Source: an uncultured Collinsella sp. (GTDB lineage Bacteria; Actinomycetota; Coriobacteriia; Coriobacteriales; Coriobacteriaceae). Taken from it: 10,640 bases of DNA. The stretch is taken from NCBI GenBank assembly GCA_900549195.1, contig URNK01000047.1:1-10640 (forward strand), in the 5' to 3' direction. The notes below the pieces were generated by a model. That model did no database searches, was not told the origin of the DNA, and saw only the letters and a program-made list of their open reading frames with translations. Positions 6,025 to 10,640 of the stretch are shown here, piece by piece (the first letter of the stretch is position 1; each line of letters begins with the position of its first letter). Made by a program: the position numbers and the translations under genes.

Positions 6025-7650
6025 ATGGACGTCCGTACGGACGGCGATATTGCCGATAACTTTTGGTGGCGGCGCACAACGCTGGCGCGCCGCACTCCTC
6101 TGTATGACGCCTGCGTATCGGTGGGACTGCTGGTCGCGGCGACGATTGTGGGCGCGCTGCTCGACCATCCGGGTCTCGCGCCGAGCATCATGATCGTCTA
6201 TGTGTTTGCCGTTCAGCTGTGCGCATTCTTTACCTGGAGTCGCCTGTATTGCTTGCTGAGCTCGGCTGCCGCCGTGGCGCTCTACAACTTCTTGTTTGTC
6301 GACCCGCGCTACTCGCTGTCGCTTATCGACCGCGGCTATCCCGGCATGTTCTTCATCATGTTCGTGGTCTCGCTTGTGTCGAGTTCGATTGCGTTGGCCC
6401 TGCGCCGCGCCTTGGCACAGGCTGCCGCCAGCGACCGCCGCACGCATATGGTGCTCGAGACCAACCGCATGCTGCAGCGGTGCGCCGATCAGCATCAGAT
6501 CGTTCACGCCATGGCCACGCAGCTGGCGCGTCTTTCGGGCTGCCCTGTCGTGTGGTACAGCGCCGACGCCGAGGGCGATGACCTGCTGCCGCGCGCGACT
6601 TACACGGCCGTGGGCGATGCCGCACCGGTGCACGAACTGGCGCCGCAGATGCCGCCTCGGCTCTCGGCGTCCGCCTATGTGGGAACGCCGCTCGACGCCA
6701 CGTTTGGCGGCTCGGCGTTTTATGGCATCTACCTGACGGTTCGCACAGGCGACGGCTTCGCGCGCTCGGGCGATCCCGCCTCGGTGGTGGGCGTGCTGGC
6801 TATCGTTGCCGAGCCCGACGTGCTGACGCATGAGGAGCGGACACTTGCCGATGCCATCGTGAGCGAAGGCGAGCTGGCGCTCGATCGCGCCCGCGCCATG
6901 GAGGCCCGCGAGGAGGCGGCGGTGCTTGCCAAAAATGAGCAGCTGCGCGCCAACCTGCTGCGCTCCATCTCGCATGACCTGCGCACGCCGCTCACCAGTA
7001 TTTCGGGCAATGCCGATGTGCTGCTCGACCAGGGCTCGACCGGCACCGCCGTGCTCGACGCCCAGACGCGCCGCGGCCTGCTCCTGTCCATTCGCTCGGA
7101 TGCGCAATGGCTCAACGCCACCGTCGAGAACCTGCTCGCCATCACCAAGCTCGAGGGCGGCGGTATGCGCCTGTCGACCACGCTCGAGCTCATGGACGAT
7201 ATCGTGGAGGAGGCGCTGCGCCACGTGAACCCTGCCGTGCGCGAGCACGACCTTAAGGTGGTGGCGTGCGATGAGCCGGCGCTCGTCAACGTCGATGCGC
7301 GCCTGATGGTGCAGCTGGTGGTCAATCTGGTGAACAACGCCATCACCTATACGCCCGCAGGCTCGCATATCATGATTTCGATTAGCGTCGACGATGGACG
7401 CGTGGCGTGCTCGGTGGCCGATGACGGCCCGGGCATTGCGCCCGAGGACCGCGAGCGAATCTTTGAGTCGTTCTACACCGCCAACCACGGTCTTGCCGAC
7501 AGCCATCGCAGCGTGGGCCTGGGTCTTTCGCTCTGCCGCTCCATTGCGCTGGCGCATGGCGGTAGCATAGAGGTTGCCGCGGCGGACCCGCACGGCTCGG
7601 TCTTTACGATTGAGCTTCCCGTCGCCGACGTTTCGTTTGATAAGGAGTAG
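6025..7650 (+). CDS. KdpD-like sensor histidine kinase lacking the N-terminal sensor domains
   Basis: A 541-residue inner-membrane histidine kinase matching the C-terminal half of KdpD. Residues about 27-125 form four closely spaced transmembrane helices of the DUF4118 type, including NFLFVDPRYSLSL after helix three, a KdpD hallmark. Residues about 140-295 resemble the KdpD GAF-like region. The dimerisation/phosphoacceptor motif SISHDLRTPLTSI contains His317. The ATPase domain shows an N-box (Asn434/Asn438 in NLVNNAITYTP), DDGPG at 466-470, an F-box at FESFY and GLGL at 498-501, so catalytic residues look intact. Full-length KdpD is about 890 residues. The missing 350 or so carry the KdpD domain with Walker motifs and the USP domain that binds c-di-AMP in some Firmicutes. 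ATG at 6025 has AGAGGAG about 10 nt upstream. The stop is 4 nt before the regulator's start, so the pair is translationally linked. A potassium or turgor role is inferred from family and from kup upstream. Confidence 0.88.
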   Translation: MDVRTDGDIADNFWWRRTTLARRTPLYDACVSVGLLVAATIVGALLDHPGLAPSIMIVYVFAVQLCAFFTWSRLYCLLSSAAAVALYNFLFVDPRYSLSLIDRGYPGMFFIMFVVSLVSSSIALALRRALAQAAASDRRTHMVLETNRMLQRCADQHQIVHAMATQLARLSGCPVVWYSADAEGDDLLPRATYTAVGDAAPVHELAPQMPPRLSASAYVGTPLDATFGGSAFYGIYLTVRTGDGFARSGDPASVVGVLAIVAEPDVLTHEERTLADAIVSEGELALDRARAMEAREEAAVLAKNEQLRANLLRSISHDLRTPLTSISGNADVLLDQGSTGTAVLDAQTRRGLLLSIRSDAQWLNATVENLLAITKLEGGGMRLSTTLELMDDIVEEALRHVNPAVREHDLKVVACDEPALVNVDARLMVQLVVNLVNNAITYTPAGSHIMISISVDDGRVACSVADDGPGIAPEDRERIFESFYTANHGLADSHRSVGLGLSLCRSIALAHGGSIEVAAADPHGSVFTIELPVADVSFDKE

Positions 7651-7654
7651 CGCT

Positions 7655-8368
7655 GTGCCGAACTCTGCCGTAAAACCGCTCATCTTGGTCGTTGAGGACG
7701 ATCCCGCCGTCCGCAACCTTATTGTTGCCGCGCTCGAGGCGCACGGCTTGCGTCATATGGCCGTGGAGACCGCCCATGCCGCCATCGCCGCCGCCTCATC
7801 GCAGGCACCGAGCATCGTGCTGCTCGATCTGGGCCTGCCCGATATGGACGGCGTCAAGGTGGTGGAGTCGGTGCGCGCATGGTCGGGCATGCCGATCATC
7901 GTGGTCTCGGCGCGCAGCGAGGACGGGGATAAGATTCGCGCGCTCGATGCCGGCGCCGATGACTACCTGACCAAGCCGTTTTCGGTCGAGGAACTGCTTG
8001 CACGCATTCGCACGACGCTCAGGCGCCTTTCGTATGCGCAAACGGGTGGTGTTGCCTCCGAGGGCTCGTTCGATACCGGTGAGCTGCATATCGACTTTGA
8101 TGCCGGCATTGCCACGATGGATGGCGAGGAGCTGCATCTGACGCCGATTGAGTACAAGCTCTTGTGCCTGCTGGCACATAACGCCGACAAGGTACTAACG
8201 CACCAGTTTATCCTGCACGAGATTTGGGGCACGGCAACTAAGAGCGACCTGGCGAGCCTGCGCGTCTTTATGGGCACGCTGCGCAAGAAGATCGAGTCCG
8301 ACCCCGCGCACCCGCGCTATATCCAGACGCACGTGGGTATTGGTTACCGATTGGTCATCCAGGGATAG
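7655..8368 (+). CDS. KdpE-like OmpR/PhoB-family response regulator
   Basis: A 237-residue DNA-binding response regulator and partner of the kinase just upstream. The receiver domain (about 8-120) has the acidic pocket E14-D15-D16, phosphoacceptor Asp58 in LLDLGLPDMDG, switch Ser85 in VVSARS and Lys107 in YLTKPF. The C-terminal winged-helix domain (about 142-234) carries LTPIEYKLLCLLA and the HVGIGYRL ending typical of the KdpE/OmpR group; IWG followed by LRVFMGTLRKKIE covers the recognition-helix region. GTG at 7655 is chosen as start because AAGGAG (7642-7647) lies 7 nt upstream inside the end of the kinase gene. A longer in-frame ORF from 7574 would overlap the kinase and add 27 atypical residues. 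Targets are unknown; the kup promoter near 3589 is the obvious candidate. It converges on the rRNA methyltransferase gene. Confidence 0.9.
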   Translation: MPNSAVKPLILVVEDDPAVRNLIVAALEAHGLRHMAVETAHAAIAAASSQAPSIVLLDLGLPDMDGVKVVESVRAWSGMPIIVVSARSEDGDKIRALDAGADDYLTKPFSVEELLARIRTTLRRLSYAQTGGVASEGSFDTGELHIDFDAGIATMDGEELHLTPIEYKLLCLLAHNADKVLTHQFILHEIWGTATKSDLASLRVFMGTLRKKIESDPAHPRYIQTHVGIGYRLVIQG

Positions 8369-8393
8369 GTCGGCATCCGCCATCCCAATATGA

Positions 8394-8458
8394 GTTGCGG
8401 TGAAATACGGTCTAAATTTACCTAATTCCAGGCAAAACAGTCCGTATTCCACCGCAAC
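8394..8458. repeat. Long inverted repeat between convergent genes
   Basis: Arms GTTGCGGTGAAATACGG (8394-8410) and CCGTATTCCACCGCAAC (8442-8458) match at 16 of 17 positions around a 31-nt A/T-rich loop. The one mismatch (A8403/C8449) is A-C in plus-strand RNA but U-G in minus-strand RNA, so the stem is unbroken in the methyltransferase transcript. The right arm ends 5 nt after the methyltransferase stop and the left arm begins 25 nt after the regulator stop. There is no U-tract on either side. It may serve as a shared 3'-end structure or be a REP/MITE-like dispersed element. The rest of the 95-bp gap shows nothing else. Confidence 0.7.
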
Positions 8459-8463
8459 GTTGT

Positions 8464-10640
8464 CTATTTATCCTTGGGCTTGCTGGCGTAGAACTTCTTC
8501 TTTTTGGACTTGCCGGCAGGGGAGGGTTTGCTGGCAAAGTTGGACTTGCCGTTGCCGGCCTGCGCGTGCGCGGGCGCTGCTGCACGGGGCTTGCGGGCCT
8601 CGGGGTTGCGCAGCTCCTCGGTTCGCTCGGCAATCTCCTCGGCGCTAAAGCCGACTTCGGCCATGGCGTCCTCGATGGGCAGGCGGCGCACGATATAGCA
8701 GTGGTGCACCTTCTGGTTGCGTGCGAAATCCTCGGGGATGGTCTGCGCCGTAATGTCCTCCAGCACGACGCCCGCGCGCGCGAGCTTGCGCGTTTCGGGG
8801 CGGAAGCCGCGCAGGTTGCAGCTAAAGATGGCATGTCCGCCCTGTGCGAGCAGGCGCGACACGCCGGCCAAAAGCTCAACATGGTCGCGCTGGACATCCC
8901 AGGTACGGCGGCCCATCTTTGACGAGTTCGAGAACGTGGGCGGGTCGACAAAGATCAGGTCCCAGCGGTTGCGCGTCTGGCGCTGGTCGCGAATCCAGGC
9001 GAGCACGTCGTCGCGCACAAAATGATGCTGCGGACCAACAAAGCCGTTCTGGCGCATATTGCGCTCGGCCCAGTCCAGGTAGGTGTTGGAAAGGTCGACT
9101 GTCACGGTTTCCTCGACGCCGCCGTCGGCCGCATAGCAGGTGGCGGTGCCGGTGTAGGCGAACAGGTTGAGGAAGCGGCGCGCCTGTTTGGCGTGCTCGC
9201 GCACCAGGTTGCGGGTGACGCGATGATCCAGGAAGATGCCCACATCCAAATAGTCGTCAAAGTTGACGGCAAAGGTAAGGCCGCCCTCTTCGATGAGCGG
9301 CAGACGACGGCGCGCGATGTTGGCGCGCTCGCCCGAGCCACCCTTGCCGGCGCCCTGTTTGCCGTACTGCGAGCCGCCGCGCGAACGCATGCGGGCCTTG
9401 GCGTGCACGTGCTCGGCCGGAACATCAAGAATGCGCGGCGCGATGGCCAAGATGTCGAGCATGCGGGCCTGGGCAAGCGCGGGGTCGATGGTCTTGGGTG
9501 CGGCGTATTCGGCAATGACGAGCCAGCGGCCCGGCGTCTGCGGGCAGCCCTCGTACAGGTCGATGGCGGCGGAGTAGTCGGGCAGGTCGGCATCGTAGAC
9601 GCGGTAGCAGCTCACGCCCTCGCGCTTGGCCCACTTGCGGCGCAGGCGGGCATTCTTGCGCAGGCGGTTGGCGAACTGCTCAGACTCGGGAATGAGCACG
9701 GGCAGCGGCTTGCCGTCGCCCAGGTCGAGCGTGGCGGCAGGTTCGGGCGTGGGAGTATCGGCGGCTTCGTCATGAGCGTCTGCGGTCTGTTCCTCGGCAT
9801 CTGCGCTGATCGCTGCTTCAAATGCCGCGGCGGCGTGGTCGAGCGAGGGCCAAATCTCAATAGCCGCCTCCTCGTTGTTGGGCATGACGGCGATCGAGCG
9901 CTTGGGCTCGGCGTGGAGCGCGCGGGCCAGCAATCCGTCGCGGGTGAGCGCGGCGACCGGCGCCGAAGCGAGCTCGGGGGCGCGGCGCAGCTCGCCGACC
10001 AGCGTCATGGCATCGTGCATGAGTGAAAGCGGTGTCTCGGTCGTATCCGCGACGAGGGCGGCACCGGCGACAGTGCCCGCGTGGTCCAGCACGGTGGCGG
10101 ACTTAGCGGCGCAAAAATCGACAAAGCGCTTGTAGCCGGCACACTTGACCATGCGCTCGGCGGTCTTGCGGGCGGTGGGGTCAATGTCCATGGCCACGAT
10201 GCGCGCCTGGCGCTCGCGCGCTGCCGCCTCGCGCTCGCGCGCCTCGGCAAGCAGCTGCTCCCACAGAGCGGCGTCGTGTAGCTGCCAGCCCTCAAAGCCC
10301 CAGCGCTCGCGTGCGGCGCCCGGGGCGCGGTCGGTCAGAGTGTTCACGGCTTCCAGCAACAGGCCGCCGCCGGCGCACGAGGCATCGATTAGCGTGGGAA
10401 GGGCTTCATTCTCGTAATCGTCGGCCGTCAACTCGCGCTCGCACAGTGCGGTCCAGCCGACCTGCGCCAGCACCAGGGCGGCGTAGTCGGGGCGCAACAC
10501 GTGCGCACCCTCGCCGGCACGGGTCGCCGCGGGCGGCAGGCGCTTGAACAGTGGGTCGCCCGAAAGGTCCAGGCTGATGCTCGCGCGGCGCTGGCGCAGC
10601 GAAAGCAACAGGTGAACGTCGGGATCGGCAGCGTCGACAT
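8464..10640 (-). CDS. rlmKL: RlmKL-type 23S rRNA methyltransferase, 5' end outside the window, RlmL half degenerate
   Basis: The reading frame is open to the window edge. Its first visible residues (DPDV, then ISLDLSGDPLFKR) match the end of the THUMP region of E. coli RlmL, so roughly the first 150 residues are missing; an internal TTG at 10608 is not the real start. About 724 codons are visible. In E. coli the fusion makes m2G2445 (RlmL half) and m7G2069 (RlmK half) on 23S rRNA. Here the RlmL part keeps TDRAPG and RWGFEGW. But the cofactor motif, normally DPxCGSGT, reads DASCAGGG (10348-10386 region), and the NPPYGER catalytic motif is replaced by DTTETPL (10027-10047). After an acidic Ala/Glu/Thr linker (about 9724-9810), the RlmK half has RLRKN, YDADLPDY, LFAYTGTAT and intact VDPPTFSNS (8923-8949). 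It ends in a Lys/Ala/Pro-rich basic tail. RlmK activity is likely; RlmL activity is doubtful. Confidence 0.88.
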   Translation of the reverse strand, partial: VDAADPDVHLLLSLRQRRASISLDLSGDPLFKRLPPAATRAGEGAHVLRPDYAALVLAQVGWTALCERELTADDYENEALPTLIDASCAGGGLLLEAVNTLTDRAPGAARERWGFEGWQLHDAALWEQLLAEAREREAAARERQARIVAMDIDPTARKTAERMVKCAGYKRFVDFCAAKSATVLDHAGTVAGAALVADTTETPLSLMHDAMTLVGELRRAPELASAPVAALTRDGLLARALHAEPKRSIAVMPNNEEAAIEIWPSLDHAAAAFEAAISADAEEQTADAHDEAADTPTPEPAATLDLGDGKPLPVLIPESEQFANRLRKNARLRRKWAKREGVSCYRVYDADLPDYSAAIDLYEGCPQTPGRWLVIAEYAAPKTIDPALAQARMLDILAIAPRILDVPAEHVHAKARMRSRGGSQYGKQGAGKGGSGERANIARRRLPLIEEGGLTFAVNFDDYLDVGIFLDHRVTRNLVREHAKQARRFLNLFAYTGTATCYAADGGVEETVTVDLSNTYLDWAERNMRQNGFVGPQHHFVRDDVLAWIRDQRQTRNRWDLIFVDPPTFSNSSKMGRRTWDVQRDHVELLAGVSRLLAQGGHAIFSCNLRGFRPETRKLARAGVVLEDITAQTIPEDFARNQKVHHCYIVRRLPIEDAMAEVGFSAEEIAERTEELRNPEARKPRAAAPAHAQAGNGKSNFASKPSPAGKSKKKKFYASKPKDK

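Noticed and set aside
7574..7654. 27-residue N-terminal extension of the response regulator
   Set aside because: The extension overlaps the kinase 3' end and reads as Arg/Ser-rich out-of-frame sequence. GTG at 7655 has an ideal AAGGAG site and begins just before the receiver domain.
5608..7716. 702-codon open frame on the minus strand
   Set aside because: It spans antisense to the small gene, the terminator and the kinase, is His/Arg/Ala-rich without recognisable motifs, and conflicts with a clear histidine kinase.
9022..10026. 334-codon open frame on the plus strand
   Set aside because: Antisense shadow of the rRNA methyltransferase, including across its RlmK motifs; no domain or ribosome-binding site of its own.
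10606..10608. TTG at 10608 as the start of the rRNA methyltransferase
   Set aside because: The frame continues upstream to the window edge and encodes DPDV and adjoining residues expected within the THUMP-RlmL junction, so the true start is outside the window.

Overview
The window is chromosomal DNA from a high-GC bacterium. Gene content, G/C-rich third codon positions and intergenic GTCCCTTTGT-type palindromes suggest an anaerobic gut actinobacterium of the Coriobacteriia, most like Collinsella. The taxon call rests on recognition only. No RNA gene, CRISPR array, transposase or phage gene is visible.

Layout: (1) 107-2407, minus strand, a polytopic LTA-synthase/phosphoglycerol-transferase-type alkaline-phosphatase-superfamily enzyme. 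A perfect hairpin at 7-31 lies past its stop. (2) 2408-2621, a divergent intergenic region. (3) 2622-3470, plus strand, an NfsA/Frp-type FMN nitroreductase that ends at a palindromic element. (4) 3589-5913, plus strand, a promoter with a perfect TATAAT, the Kup potassium transporter, and a small single-pass membrane protein. (5) 5959-6004, a strong intrinsic terminator-like hairpin. (6) 6025-8368, plus strand, a two-component system: a histidine kinase built like the C-terminal half of KdpD, and a KdpE-like OmpR-family regulator. (7) 8394-8458, a long inverted repeat between convergent genes. (8) 8464 to the right edge, minus strand, a 5'-truncated RlmKL-type 23S rRNA methyltransferase.

The coherent unit is the potassium block. 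Kup, the small membrane protein, the truncated KdpD-like kinase and the KdpE-like regulator all point the same way within 4.8 kb. This suggests that a minimal KdpDE-type system is wired to Kup rather than to the KdpFABC pump. The kinase lacks the N-terminal KdpD and universal-stress-protein domains. It also sits only 20 nt behind a 15-bp terminator-type hairpin, so its transcription probably depends on read-through.

The other main point is the rRNA methyltransferase. Its RlmK half keeps the cofactor-binding and DPPTFSNS motifs. Its RlmL half has lost the NPPY catalytic motif and has a degenerate glycine motif, so it looks catalytically dead although kept in frame.
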